Source: Alteromonas macleodii
GTDB lineage: Bacteria; Pseudomonadota; Gammaproteobacteria; Enterobacterales; Alteromonadaceae
DNA: 64,000 bases
Direction of reading: 5' to 3'
Assembly (NCBI RefSeq): GCF_903772925.1
Contig: NZ_LR812090.1
Span: forward strand, 1,942,333 to 2,006,332
The notes below the pieces were generated by a model that worked only from the letters and a program-made list of their open reading frames with translations, ran no database searches and had not been told where the DNA came from. Positions within the stretch are counted from its first letter, which is position 1, and each line of letters opens with the position of its first letter. The position numbers and the translations under genes were made by a program. Positions 52,722 through 61,635 of the stretch are shown here, piece by piece.

Positions 52722-54884
52722 ATGAACAAAAAATTACTTAGTTTAGCGGTAACAGCTGTATTGGTGTCTTATGCCAATGCCCAGGAAGGCGACATTAACG
52801 CTGCACAGGCTTTGCAGGAAAGTGGCAACGAGGCATCAACGACAGAGCAAATTGCGGTTGAAAAGATAGAGGTACTCGGCACGCGCTCCCCCTTCGGTGC
52901 GACTAAGTCTAATACGCCCATCGTTGAACTCGCCCGTACAATTTCCATTGAAACGGCATTAGACTTAAAGCAAAAAGGCGTTTTAAATCTATCCCAATCA
53001 GCGACTTATATGGCGGGTGTTACCGGTGAATCTTACGGATACGCCACTCGGGTTGATTCAATATCTTCTAGAGGGTTAAGTATTCCTCGCTATCGCGACT
53101 CTATTCAAGAGTTGTTCGGCAGCTACAATTCAACGCGCGCTGAAATTTACACAATGGAACAGGTTGAACTACTTAAAGGGCCAGCTTCTGTGCTTTATGG
53201 ACAAGGCTCACCGGGCGGCATCATGAACTATGTGTCAAAGACACCCACGTTAGGTAAGGGAAGTGAAGTTGTATTGTCTTACGGAAGTTTCGACCGGGCG
53301 CAAATTGGCTTAGATGTAAACGGTAGCCTATCTGAGGATGATAAGTGGGTAGGGCGCTTTGTCGGTATTTATAGAAATGCCGACTCTCAGGTTGATTATG
53401 TCAGTGATGACACGCAAGTGCTTATGCCTTCACTTTCTTTTATGCCGTCAGATGATACAACGTTAACATTAATTGGCTTATTTCAGGATACCGATAGCGA
53501 TACGGCGGCACAGTTTATTCCTGTTGAAGGCACACTATTACCTTTGGCGGATGGTACCTATCTGCCAGATCAAGACGTTTACGCAGGCGAGCCAGGGTTT
53601 AATAAATTCGATACTACGTCAAATCAGGTTACCTTACTTGGCGAGCATTTAATTGACGATACCACATCACTTTCATTTACCGCCTTATGGCGAGATGGCG
53701 AGGCAGACTATCACCAGGCCTGGCCTACTTTTACCGGTGGTACTCGCTACCTAAACGCCTTTGTAGGAGCGCCTGTTGCGCCTACTGATACCTTTGTTCC
53801 AAGAACCTTTTACCAGGCGGACAACACGTTTAATCAACACGCTTTTGATATTCGAGTAAACAAGCCCTTTGCAACGGGTTCTTTTGAGCACGAATTATTA
53901 GCGGGTGTGCAATACCAAAATGTTAAAACAGACGCTAACTCAGCTTATTACGCTGGTGGAGGTGTATTACAAGGTGACTTTAGATACATTCTAGATTTAG
54001 CCAACCCTGTGTATACAGGTGCGCCAGAGCTAGCAGTTTTTGATTCAATTTATAACGATGCGCCGGAACAAACTGTTACAGATACAGGGCTGTATTTATC
54101 AGACCAGGTTACTTATAAAAACTGGCGGATGACGTTGGGGCTACGTCACGACCGCGTTGACAACGATACCGGCGTGACAGAACAAGATGATACGCAAACC
54201 TCTTACTCGGCTGGCGTGTTATACCGCTTCGATAACGGCATCTCTCCCTACCTTAGCTATGCTGAGTCATTCGAAACTGTGGTGGGACTGGATAACGACA
54301 ACAATCAGCTTAAGCCTGAAGAAGGTCGACAATACGAGGCCGGTATTAAGTATGAATTATCTGCTATTCCGGGTTTTATAACGCTAGCGTATTACGATAT
54401 TGAAGTGTCTAACCTTCCTAATCCAAATGGTTTACCAGATGAAGCCGCGCAGCAGCAGGGCGTTACGTCCATCGAAGGTGTAGAGCTGGAAGGGCGTTTA
54501 GACTTTGGCGAAGTAACCGCGCAATTCGCTGCGTCTGTTATGGATGCAGAAGACCCTAACGGTTTCTCGTTATCAGCACAGCCAGACAGCAATGCGTCGC
54601 TTTGGGTAAATTACTCTCCCCTTGAGCTGGAGGCTTTAACCATAGGCGCAGGTGTTCGCTATGTCGGCGAATCGGTCTCTGAAAATGGCACAATTCGTTA
54701 TGAAACACCTAGCTATACATTGGGCGATTTAATGGTGGCGTACGAGCTATCGAGTAACGTGAATTTGCAGCTGAATGTTAGAAACGTTACGGACAAGAAG
54801 TACCTAACGTCGTGTTTGTTCAGAGGGGATTGTTTCCCAGGTGTACGTAGAACAGTAAACGCGTCGCTTACCTATTCGTTTTAA
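52722..54884 (+). CDS. TonB-dependent siderophore receptor
   Basis: This 720-residue outer-membrane receptor has a signal peptide ending near SYANAQ and a TonB-box-like EKIEVLGTRSPFG. The plug (about 65-180) has SISSRGLSIPRYRDSI and VELLKGPASVLYGQGSPGG; the barrel ends NVTDKKYLTSCLF, then GVRRTVNASLTYSF, the usual end of ferric-siderophore receptors with its Cys pair. It should import a ferric siderophore with TonB-ExbBD energy. It heads a three-gene run with a small membrane protein and a PepSY protein, and a possible Fur site lies upstream, so iron repression is likely. Confidence 0.93.
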   Translation: MNKKLLSLAVTAVLVSYANAQEGDINAAQALQESGNEASTTEQIAVEKIEVLGTRSPFGATKSNTPIVELARTISIETALDLKQKGVLNLSQSATYMAGVTGESYGYATRVDSISSRGLSIPRYRDSIQELFGSYNSTRAEIYTMEQVELLKGPASVLYGQGSPGGIMNYVSKTPTLGKGSEVVLSYGSFDRAQIGLDVNGSLSEDDKWVGRFVGIYRNADSQVDYVSDDTQVLMPSLSFMPSDDTTLTLIGLFQDTDSDTAAQFIPVEGTLLPLADGTYLPDQDVYAGEPGFNKFDTTSNQVTLLGEHLIDDTTSLSFTALWRDGEADYHQAWPTFTGGTRYLNAFVGAPVAPTDTFVPRTFYQADNTFNQHAFDIRVNKPFATGSFEHELLAGVQYQNVKTDANSAYYAGGGVLQGDFRYILDLANPVYTGAPELAVFDSIYNDAPEQTVTDTGLYLSDQVTYKNWRMTLGLRHDRVDNDTGVTEQDDTQTSYSAGVLYRFDNGISPYLSYAESFETVVGLDNDNNQLKPEEGRQYEAGIKYELSAIPGFITLAYYDIEVSNLPNPNGLPDEAAQQQGVTSIEGVELEGRLDFGEVTAQFAASVMDAEDPNGFSLSAQPDSNASLWVNYSPLELEALTIGAGVRYVGESVSENGTIRYETPSYTLGDLMVAYELSSNVNLQLNVRNVTDKKYLTSCLFRGDCFPGVRRTVNASLTYSF

Positions 54885-54893
54885 GGAAAGATC

Positions 54894-55430
54894 ATGCTTA
54901 CAGTTGCAGCAGGTGGCTTAACACTCGCGGCCTTAGGGGTTGTTTATAAAAGTTGGCGTGAGCAAGCCTCAACTTATCTTTATTTAGGCTTAGTCGTATG
55001 GCTAGCGTCAGCAGTGTGTTGGTCTAAAGCGCAGGGTTGGGAGTTTGGCGTGTTATATGCGTTGTGTATTCCTGCAATGCTAGTCTGGCCATTCATCGCA
55101 TTAAATCAAACGTTTTTGCCACAGCCCAAAAACGTACCTCAGCCGAGAAGCTTTGACTTCGCACGAGGTACAGTATTGGCAAATGTTGCAAACTATTTCG
55201 TGGTACTGGTTGTTCTCTTGGTTGTTAGCGTTCTAATAACGCTAGGCGTATGCGCGCTGCTTCCGTTTTCCATCGCAGGCCAGTTGGCTACGGGTACAGT
55301 TCTACTGCCAGTGTTGTGGGGGCTTTTCGTTTATCACTATCTTGCCACCGCCCACAAATTTAAAGTCATTGGTGCTTACGCAGCATTGTCTGCGACTTGT
55401 GTACCAATACTTATCTTCTTACCCATGTAG
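54894..55430 (+). CDS. Small multi-pass membrane protein of the siderophore operon
   Basis: This 178-residue integral membrane protein has about five to six hydrophobic segments (for example YLYLGLVVWLASAVCW, ANYFVVLVVLLVVSVLITLG and AYAALSATCVPILIFLPM). I do not recognise a named family. It starts 9 bases after the receptor stop (RBS AAGGAAAG) and ends 10 bases before the PepSY gene, so it is co-transcribed. A role with the PepSY protein in inner-membrane iron or siderophore handling is inferred only from position. Confidence 0.82.
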   Translation: MLTVAAGGLTLAALGVVYKSWREQASTYLYLGLVVWLASAVCWSKAQGWEFGVLYALCIPAMLVWPFIALNQTFLPQPKNVPQPRSFDFARGTVLANVANYFVVLVVLLVVSVLITLGVCALLPFSIAGQLATGTVLLPVLWGLFVYHYLATAHKFKVIGAYAALSATCVPILIFLPM

Positions 55431-55440
55431 GTGAATATCA

Positions 55441-56955
55441 ATGGATAAAGTTACAAAACAAAATGCATTAAATGCACATACTTGGGTTGGTGTGTTTTTG
55501 AGTGTACTGCTTTTTTTAGTATGCCTTTCAGGTACGATTGCCGTATTCCACCTAGAATTTGAAAGATGGGAACAGCCTCATATTGAAGAGATGGAAAATG
55601 TTTCTCCACAGGCGATTGAAAAGGCGATGGATAGCTTCCTAGCCGAACATACCGAAGAGTCTCACCACCTCTTTGTTGTATTTCCTACATCCGATATTCC
55701 ACGGTTGGTGGTTGAAAACGACCATGTAGCGTATTTTGCTGATAGCGAAGGTAACCTGCTGGAAGAAGAAAGCGTGTCTTTTACGCAAATGCTGGTGGAC
55801 TTACATTTATACTTAAATTTGCCGCATAGCTGGGGAATGATTTTAGTCAGTGCCCTAGGCTCCATTATTTGTACCTTAGTTATTACAGGGATTATTGCCC
55901 ATAAACGAATAGGGAAAGATGCATTCAAACTGAGAAGAGGCGGTAATGGTCAGCAGGCCCAGATAGACTTGCACAATCGCTTTGGCCTGTGGGCTGCGCC
56001 GTTTCATTTAATTATAGGGATTACGGGTGCCTATTTCGGCATGGCGGGCATTATTTTAGTGGTCGTGGCTTCACTCAACTATGGCGGCGACAGGGATGCA
56101 GTTGTTGATCAAATATTCACACCGGACCCCGTATTAACACCCCAAGAAGGTAAACCCGCTATTGGAAAAGCCTTCGCGCAAATGGAAACGCTTGCGCCTG
56201 AAAAGTCGCCGATATTCTTAACCGTACATGAAGTCGGTGAGCCAGAGCAATTTATTGAAATTTATGCGAAAGCGCCAAACCGCATGATTTACGCTGAAGG
56301 CTATCGTTTCGATACTGCCGGAAACTATATCGGTGATGCTGGCTACGAAGATGGAGAATGGGGCAAGCAGCTTGTATGGGCCATGTACCGACTGCATTTT
56401 GGTGATTTTGCTGGCCTAACCAGCAAGTGGTTCTACTTAGTGTTGGGCATTATGCTAACCATGCTTTGTGTTTCTGGTATGGAAATTTGGCTGTCTAAAA
56501 AAGCACACCCACCTTTGGCGAGCAGGCTTTGGTACGCCATAGTCTGGGGCAGTGTTAGCGCTCTGGCTTTAACCGCAGCCGTTGATATGTTTTTTGCCGG
56601 TTCTCTTATCGCCGTATTTTGGTGCCTAATGTTATTCAATACGGCTGTGACCGTGGCAGTAAAGTCGCTGACAAAGCCAGTGTGGTTGATGATATCTGGG
56701 TTAAGTGTACTTGTACTTTTAGCCACTTATGCTGCCGTACATCAAGGTGCTGCGCTTTCTATTGCATCACTTCAGCTAAATATACCAATGGCTGTGTACG
56801 TGATCTGGAGCTTATACCGCGCTACTGTGCTATTTAAACGTGTGGAAAACGTTCGCGGCTATTATGTTGGCGGTGGCCTTAGCGAGGTAAATCGAGGCGA
56901 CAGAAATAAAGAAGACACAAATGAAGAAGCTCGAGGAACGAGTGTTAACGCATAA
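55441..56955 (+). CDS. PepSY-associated transmembrane protein (PiuB-like)
   Basis: This 504-residue inner-membrane protein of the PepSY_TM family has a first helix (VFLSVLLFLVCLSGTIAVF), a periplasmic PepSY region (about 45-120) and the helices LHLYLNLPHSWGMILVSALG and DLHNRFGLWAAPFHLIIG. More segments follow near residues 330-460. Members are often iron-regulated and next to siderophore receptors; a role in ferric-siderophore reduction has been proposed for relatives. It is the last gene of the receptor operon. The C-terminus is hydrophilic (DRNKEDTNEEARG). Confidence 0.9.
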   Translation: MDKVTKQNALNAHTWVGVFLSVLLFLVCLSGTIAVFHLEFERWEQPHIEEMENVSPQAIEKAMDSFLAEHTEESHHLFVVFPTSDIPRLVVENDHVAYFADSEGNLLEEESVSFTQMLVDLHLYLNLPHSWGMILVSALGSIICTLVITGIIAHKRIGKDAFKLRRGGNGQQAQIDLHNRFGLWAAPFHLIIGITGAYFGMAGIILVVVASLNYGGDRDAVVDQIFTPDPVLTPQEGKPAIGKAFAQMETLAPEKSPIFLTVHEVGEPEQFIEIYAKAPNRMIYAEGYRFDTAGNYIGDAGYEDGEWGKQLVWAMYRLHFGDFAGLTSKWFYLVLGIMLTMLCVSGMEIWLSKKAHPPLASRLWYAIVWGSVSALALTAAVDMFFAGSLIAVFWCLMLFNTAVTVAVKSLTKPVWLMISGLSVLVLLATYAAVHQGAALSIASLQLNIPMAVYVIWSLYRATVLFKRVENVRGYYVGGGLSEVNRGDRNKEDTNEEARGTSVNA

Positions 56956-56970
56956 ACCTTAAAGTAATTA

Positions 56971-57005
56971 TCAAGGGGCGAAAGTACAGCTACCTCGCCC
57001 CTTGA
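56971..57005. terminator. Stem-loop between convergent genes
   Basis: TCAAGGGGCGA (56971-56981) pairs with TCGCCCCTTGA (56995-57005). It is a strong stem without a clear T-run, placed after the PepSY gene. Confidence 0.65.
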
Positions 57006-57015
57006 TGTATTCACT

Positions 57016-57207
57016 CTAGTTACGCTTTTTTCTTTTCCACGTCCCGCCATACATGTAGTCATCATTATTTTTTGCCAGTGTTTGGCAAGCCTTACACACT
57101 ATGCGCCATTCGTCTGTCTCACTTTGGCGAACGCGAAATTGCGTATCAGCTTCCACACCGCAGTCGTTACATTGCTTTGGTGGTTTTAACCTGCTTTTCT
57201 TTCCCAT
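57016..57207 (-). CDS. Small zinc-ribbon-like protein
   Basis: This 63-residue basic protein has two Cys-x2-Cys pairs (QCNDCG near residue 13 and VCKACQ near residue 39), a likely zinc ribbon. A lysine/arginine-rich start (GKKSRLK) and end (WKRKKRN) suggest nucleic-acid binding. I know no name for the family. It lies on the same strand as the Coq7-like gene with a 74-base gap. The start ATG 57207 has GAAAG upstream. Confidence 0.72.
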   Translation of the reverse strand: MGKKSRLKPPKQCNDCGVEADTQFRVRQSETDEWRIVCKACQTLAKNNDDYMYGGTWKRKKRN

Positions 57208-57281
57208 GTTGTAGCGTTCTTTCCTAATTTTATCCGCGAGGCTGTTTTGTTGTTTTCTCAGGTCATTTGCAGAGTATCAAT

Positions 57282-57860
57282 CTAAATTAATTTGGCGACA
57301 GCAACTGCAAACGCAGACCCTTTTTCTACTGCGCGCCCCCACAGCCTCATTGGTAAAGATGGTTGCTGTGTCATCATTGCTAACGCTTCGTCTCTATGGT
57401 GCTGTTCTTCTTCCTGACAGTGTTGAAACCTTTCTATCACGTTTGATGGCGGGATAGATAATGCCGACATGTTTTTACATTGCTCGTCGTAATGCAAATC
57501 AACAAATTCCTCTACACAATAAATGGTATAAAAAAACCAGTTTTTACCCAAAAGTCGTGGCAGAAAGCCGGTTATAAATCCCGCGGCTATCCATAGTGGC
57601 AGTATGAAGCTACCCCTAAACAGCGGCATTTCACTTTCAAAAATAGCAAGGTGCGCACGCTCCGTTTCAAGGTGCTCTCTTATAAAGCGTTCTGAGTCGT
57701 CTTTGCTTTTGCTAATGCGAAATAGGCTAGAGATAAATTCAGCAACCATGGCCCCTCGGTATATCCAGACGGCACCTGTTTCGCCAGCATGACTTGCTCG
57801 TAGTTCCTTATCTACCTGCTTAGTATATTTAGCCCCCAGTAGCTTTGTATAAAATGGCAT
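57282..57860 (-). CDS. Coq7-like demethoxyubiquinone hydroxylase (di-iron)
   Basis: This 192-residue ferritin-like di-iron oxygenase, Coq7 family, should do the C6 hydroxylation of ubiquinone synthesis (the job of flavoenzyme UbiF in E. coli). Iron ligands: Glu in HAGETGAVWIYRGA, the ETERAH pair, Glu in VEEFVDLHYDEQ and the ExxH of EEEQHHRDEA. A central hydrophobic part (FILPLWIAAGFITGFLP) suits membrane attachment. ATG 57860 has GGAG 6 bases upstream; the frame reaches 57872 through a TTG. Gene symbol left blank because coq7 and ubiF-type naming varies. Confidence 0.86.
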   Translation of the reverse strand: MPFYTKLLGAKYTKQVDKELRASHAGETGAVWIYRGAMVAEFISSLFRISKSKDDSERFIREHLETERAHLAIFESEMPLFRGSFILPLWIAAGFITGFLPRLLGKNWFFYTIYCVEEFVDLHYDEQCKNMSALSIPPSNVIERFQHCQEEEQHHRDEALAMMTQQPSLPMRLWGRAVEKGSAFAVAVAKLI

Positions 57861-58071
57861 GACGTACTCCAACAGCGTTTTACTAAAAAACGCGCGAAAT
57901 GCTTATATGGATGCCGCCTTACGTATTTGTAATGCGCGTACTAATACGCGAATTTAGCCTAGCTTTTTGAAGAGCTTAAAGCTTTGGTGAATAGTGTTCT
58001 ATTTAAAAATGAAAGCAGAGTCGGTCAACTGCGCTTGCTAAGGTAGGTAAAAGTATAAAAGGAGTGAGTGA

Positions 58072-59199
58072 ATGAAAATGCTATGGGGTTCTCTTATTTT
58101 AGCTCTTGCCTATTTACTGTTATGGCCGGTACCTATCGATCCCGTCAGTTGGCAAGCACCGAAAAATGGTGGCTTTACAAAAGCGTTTACAGAAAATTCG
58201 CGGTTGGCAGAGCTTAAGTACATTGATATAGAAGGAGAAGAGGGACCGGAGGATTTTGCGATAAACAAAGCGGGAACCATTGCCACCGCGACGCACTCTG
58301 GAGCAGTATTGTTGATGAAACAGGGGCAAACGTCATTTACATCATGGATAAATACCAATGGCCGCCCACTTGGTCTTGAATACGATAACAAAGGAAATTT
58401 ACTAATCGCTGATGCCCATCGAGGGTTACTAATTGCAAACGCAAAAGGCGAACTAAAAACGCTGGTCAATCAGGTAGAGAATACCCCCGTGGTATACGCC
58501 GATGATGTTGATATAGCTAAAAATGGAAAGGTTTATTTTACCGACGCGACCATCAAGTTTGCCGCAAAAGACCACGGCGGAACGCTTTCGGCAAGCCTGC
58601 TAGAAATTCTAGAGCACAAAGGGAATGGCAGACTAATCGAATACTATCCATTAACTGCTTCGAGCAAAGTATTGATAGACGGTTTAGTTTTCGCAAATGG
58701 CGTAACAATGAGTCATGACCAAGACTCTGTGTTAGTTAACGAGACAGGAAAATACCGGGTTTTACGCTACTGGTTAAAGGGGCCTAAACAGGGAAGCGTG
58801 GATGTGGTGATAGATAACTTACCCGGTTTTCCTGACAACATAAGTCAGGCTGCCGGTGGCGGCTATTATCTAGGCCTAGCTTCACCCCGTTCAGCGCCAG
58901 TGGATGGGTTATCAGACAAACCCTTTGTTCGTAAAATAATTCAACGTTTACCACAGTTTCTGAGACCACAGGGTGAACCATACGGGCACCTTTTAAAAAT
59001 TAGCGACAGTGGGAAGGTACTTAAATCTCTTCAAGACCCAAGCGGCGCTTACCCTTTTGTAACTGGCGCTATAGAAACAGAATATGGTTTGTTTATTAGT
59101 AGCCTGATAGCGCCTACCGTGGGTGTTCTTCCCCATAATAAAACGCGTTCGTTAACGGACGTGACTGATATGGAGGGCGACGCTTACAGTGGAAATTAA
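58072..59199 (+). CDS. SMP-30/strictosidine-synthase-like six-bladed beta-propeller protein
   Basis: This 375-residue protein has an N-terminal hydrophobic segment (LWGSLILALAYLLLWPV) that anchors or exports it. The rest is a beta-propeller with repeated units such as GNLLIADAHRGLL, KVYFTDATIKF, DGLVFANGVTMSHD and the typical metal-site region PGFPDNISQ. Relatives include gluconolactonases, strictosidine synthase and animal APMAP, which hydrolyse lactones or esters. The substrate is unknown. It is monocistronic. Confidence 0.85.
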   Translation: MKMLWGSLILALAYLLLWPVPIDPVSWQAPKNGGFTKAFTENSRLAELKYIDIEGEEGPEDFAINKAGTIATATHSGAVLLMKQGQTSFTSWINTNGRPLGLEYDNKGNLLIADAHRGLLIANAKGELKTLVNQVENTPVVYADDVDIAKNGKVYFTDATIKFAAKDHGGTLSASLLEILEHKGNGRLIEYYPLTASSKVLIDGLVFANGVTMSHDQDSVLVNETGKYRVLRYWLKGPKQGSVDVVIDNLPGFPDNISQAAGGGYYLGLASPRSAPVDGLSDKPFVRKIIQRLPQFLRPQGEPYGHLLKISDSGKVLKSLQDPSGAYPFVTGAIETEYGLFISSLIAPTVGVLPHNKTRSLTDVTDMEGDAYSGN

Positions 59200-59427
59200 T
59201 AGTGGCAACAACTAGTGGCGAAATATAGTGCTGATAATACGACTAGTACGTAGAAATAAATAAAATTTAGTTACATTTAATCAATGTTTAAACTTTTGTT
59301 ACCTAGTTATTCTTACAATCCTATAGCACTATAAATCATGCTAACGTAAGACATAGTCTTATCGAGCGCATAAAAGCCGGTGAACTTTAAAATTCGGCAC
59401 CTATACATAAAGGATATATAGTTAATC

Positions 59428-61083
59428 ATGAAAGCGTATACGTATTCTTCAGTTGCACTTGCAGTCACGATTTCACTTCTCACAGGATGTGGGGGAGGTG
59501 GCGGTTCATCCAGTAACACGCCAGTAGCAACAACACCTACTACTCCCGTTACGTCTGAACCTGAGTGGGAAGCCGGTGTCTATGAGCCGCAATCTGACTT
59601 CATCGCCAAATGTGAAACGCCAAGAACTGGTATCGACCCTTTTACAGGAAGTGCTTATCCAGATACCCAAGGTACCGCAATGGATGAAAAGCTCTGGCTG
59701 CGTTCCTGGACCAATGACACCTATTTATGGTACGACGAAGTAGACGATAACGACCCAGAAAACTTTTCAGTATTGGCATACTTTAACCAGTTAAAAACCA
59801 ATGAATTAACGCCAAGCGGCACGCCAAAAGATAATTTTCATTTTTCACAAGACACTGCTGAATACAACGAGCTATCTCAATCTGGCATATCGTCAGGATT
59901 TGGTTTTGATTGGGAATCTGGTTCAAACACAGTGCCAAGGGAGCTAACAGTGCGGTTCACAGAGCCTGGTTCACCTGCTGCTGCAGCGAATGTGCCGCGA
60001 GGCGCTAAGGTTGTGAGTATTAACGGCGTTGATTTCGTTAATGACAATACCCAACAAGGTGTAAACGCTTTAAACGATGGACTGTTTCCTGATGAAGCGG
60101 GAACTACTACGAGCTTTGAGTTTGAGCTGATTGACGGTACGACTATGTCTGTAGATATAACTTCTGCTGATGTGAGCGTAACGCCGGTGCAAAACGTTAA
60201 GGTGTTCGATACCGAAAACGGTAAAACAGGTTACTTCCAATTTAATACCTTCATTGTTACTGCGCAAGAAGGGCTGATAGACGCGTTCGATACATTTGTT
60301 GAGCAGAATGTAACCGAATTAGTTATGGATTTACGTTACAACGGTGGGGGGCGTTTGGCGTTAGCTTCTCAGCTTTCTTATATGGTAGCGGGCCCAAATC
60401 AAACGAACAATGCTACGTTTGAAACCTTAAGATTTAACGACAAGAACCCAACGACCGACCCCATTACTGGTGAGACCATTCGTCCTACGCCTTTTTACAG
60501 TAATGTTATCGATTACAACGCCGGACGGCTTACCGATACTCTACTGCCGAGCCTTTCACTGACTCGTGTATACGTAATTTCGACAGATGCAACCTGTTCA
60601 GCGAGCGAAGCGGTAATGAACGCGCTTCGCGGCATAGATGTAGAGGTGGTTCAAATTGGCTCTACAACGTGCGGTAAACCTTATGGTTTCTATCCAACAG
60701 ACAACTGTGGTGAAACTTACTTCACTATTCAATTCCAAGGGGTGAATAATAAAGGCTTTGGTGATTATGCCGATGGCTTTATGCCAACCAATACCCCGAA
60801 CTTTGATTTTGAACTGCCAGGATGTGAAGTTGAAGATGATTTTACTGCTAGTTTAGGCGACCCGAATGAAGGTATGTTGTCTGCAGCACTAGAATTTGCA
60901 GCTACGGGCGCATGCCCTGAAGTGGTATCGGGTAACGGCATGGCTGATGTAAATGCACTGCGCAGTAATCAAAGCGCGCTAGTAGGTGAAAAGCTTATTC
61001 CTATCGACACACCCGAAACGCGCAGGGAAAACTTTATTTTACATAACAAGATTAATCAGCCCGTTATCAAGGAACAAGAATGA
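59428..61083 (+). CDS. S41-family C-terminal-processing-type peptidase, lipoprotein
   Basis: This 551-residue lipoprotein has lipobox LLTGC (Cys21) followed by a Gly/Ser linker. An N-terminal helical region comes next, then a PDZ-like domain (about 150-235, VRFTEPGSPAAAANVPRG) and an S41 protease domain (about 245-480). The nucleophile S393 is in TCSASEAVMNALRG, with GYFQFNTFIV and LVMDLRYNGGG upstream. It is probably a periplasmic or surface peptidase. Cys-rich loops (STTCGKP, TDNCGET) could form disulfides. The stop overlaps the next gene's start (ATGA). Confidence 0.9.
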   Translation: MKAYTYSSVALAVTISLLTGCGGGGGSSSNTPVATTPTTPVTSEPEWEAGVYEPQSDFIAKCETPRTGIDPFTGSAYPDTQGTAMDEKLWLRSWTNDTYLWYDEVDDNDPENFSVLAYFNQLKTNELTPSGTPKDNFHFSQDTAEYNELSQSGISSGFGFDWESGSNTVPRELTVRFTEPGSPAAAANVPRGAKVVSINGVDFVNDNTQQGVNALNDGLFPDEAGTTTSFEFELIDGTTMSVDITSADVSVTPVQNVKVFDTENGKTGYFQFNTFIVTAQEGLIDAFDTFVEQNVTELVMDLRYNGGGRLALASQLSYMVAGPNQTNNATFETLRFNDKNPTTDPITGETIRPTPFYSNVIDYNAGRLTDTLLPSLSLTRVYVISTDATCSASEAVMNALRGIDVEVVQIGSTTCGKPYGFYPTDNCGETYFTIQFQGVNNKGFGDYADGFMPTNTPNFDFELPGCEVEDDFTASLGDPNEGMLSAALEFAATGACPEVVSGNGMADVNALRSNQSALVGEKLIPIDTPETRRENFILHNKINQPVIKEQE

Positions 61084-61496
61084 TGGCTCTATTCGGTAGA
61101 GGCAAAGCTAAAAGCACCGGGCTGCCAGTTGCAGCCCTTGCTATAGCGCTATCATCGGCCATTGGTTGTGCTGCAAGCAAGGAGACTGAGTTGCATAAAG
61201 CAATCACTAACAGCACGAGTGCAAGCCAAAAGCAAACTATTGAAAATACCATCAGCAACTGGTTTGGCGGTATACCCATTACTGTTGCTGATAATGTATT
61301 TAGCAAAGCGTCAAACATTACAATTGAACGAAAAGCGAAGATAGATAGCAGGGGGTTACCCGTTGAAGGAAGGCATGACAGCCCTGTGTACAGCTTTACG
61401 TTACTAAGTAATGGCAAGCACTGCTTGCTGCGAAATGATCAAACTGGTGAGCTTGCTAAACTTGAAAATGTTAAGTGCTACCCAAATCACGACTGA
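61080..61496 (+). CDS. Small putative lipoprotein overlapping the S41 peptidase gene
   Basis: This 138-residue protein is not recognised. A basic start (FGRGKAKS) precedes a hydrophobic stretch (LPVAALAIALSSAIGCAAS) with a lipobox-like AIGC, so it may be an exported lipoprotein. The mature part is mixed, with GGIPITVADNVFSKASNI and two further cysteines (KHCLLR and VKCYPN) that could pair. The start overlaps the peptidase stop by 4 bases with AAGGA upstream, so translation is coupled. An inhibitor, chaperone or substrate of the peptidase is conceivable but not shown. Confidence 0.75.
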   Translation: MMALFGRGKAKSTGLPVAALAIALSSAIGCAASKETELHKAITNSTSASQKQTIENTISNWFGGIPITVADNVFSKASNITIERKAKIDSRGLPVEGRHDSPVYSFTLLSNGKHCLLRNDQTGELAKLENVKCYPNHD

Positions 61497-61580
61497 ATGT
61501 AAGCGTATAGCTTGGGTACATAAAGGTTGAATACATAAATAGCTAGCTGAAATACCGCAGTGCTATTGCTAAAAGTCACA

Positions 61581-61618
61581 AAAAAAGCCCGATGTTGAAA
61601 AGCATCGGGCTTTTTTAT
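61581..61618. terminator. Shared terminator of the peptidase operon and ygiQ
   Basis: AAAAAAGCCCGATG (61581-61594) pairs with CATCGGGCTTTTTT (61603-61616). It lies between convergent genes. Confidence 0.94.
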
Positions 61619-61635
61619 TTTTAGCGTTTGTTATC

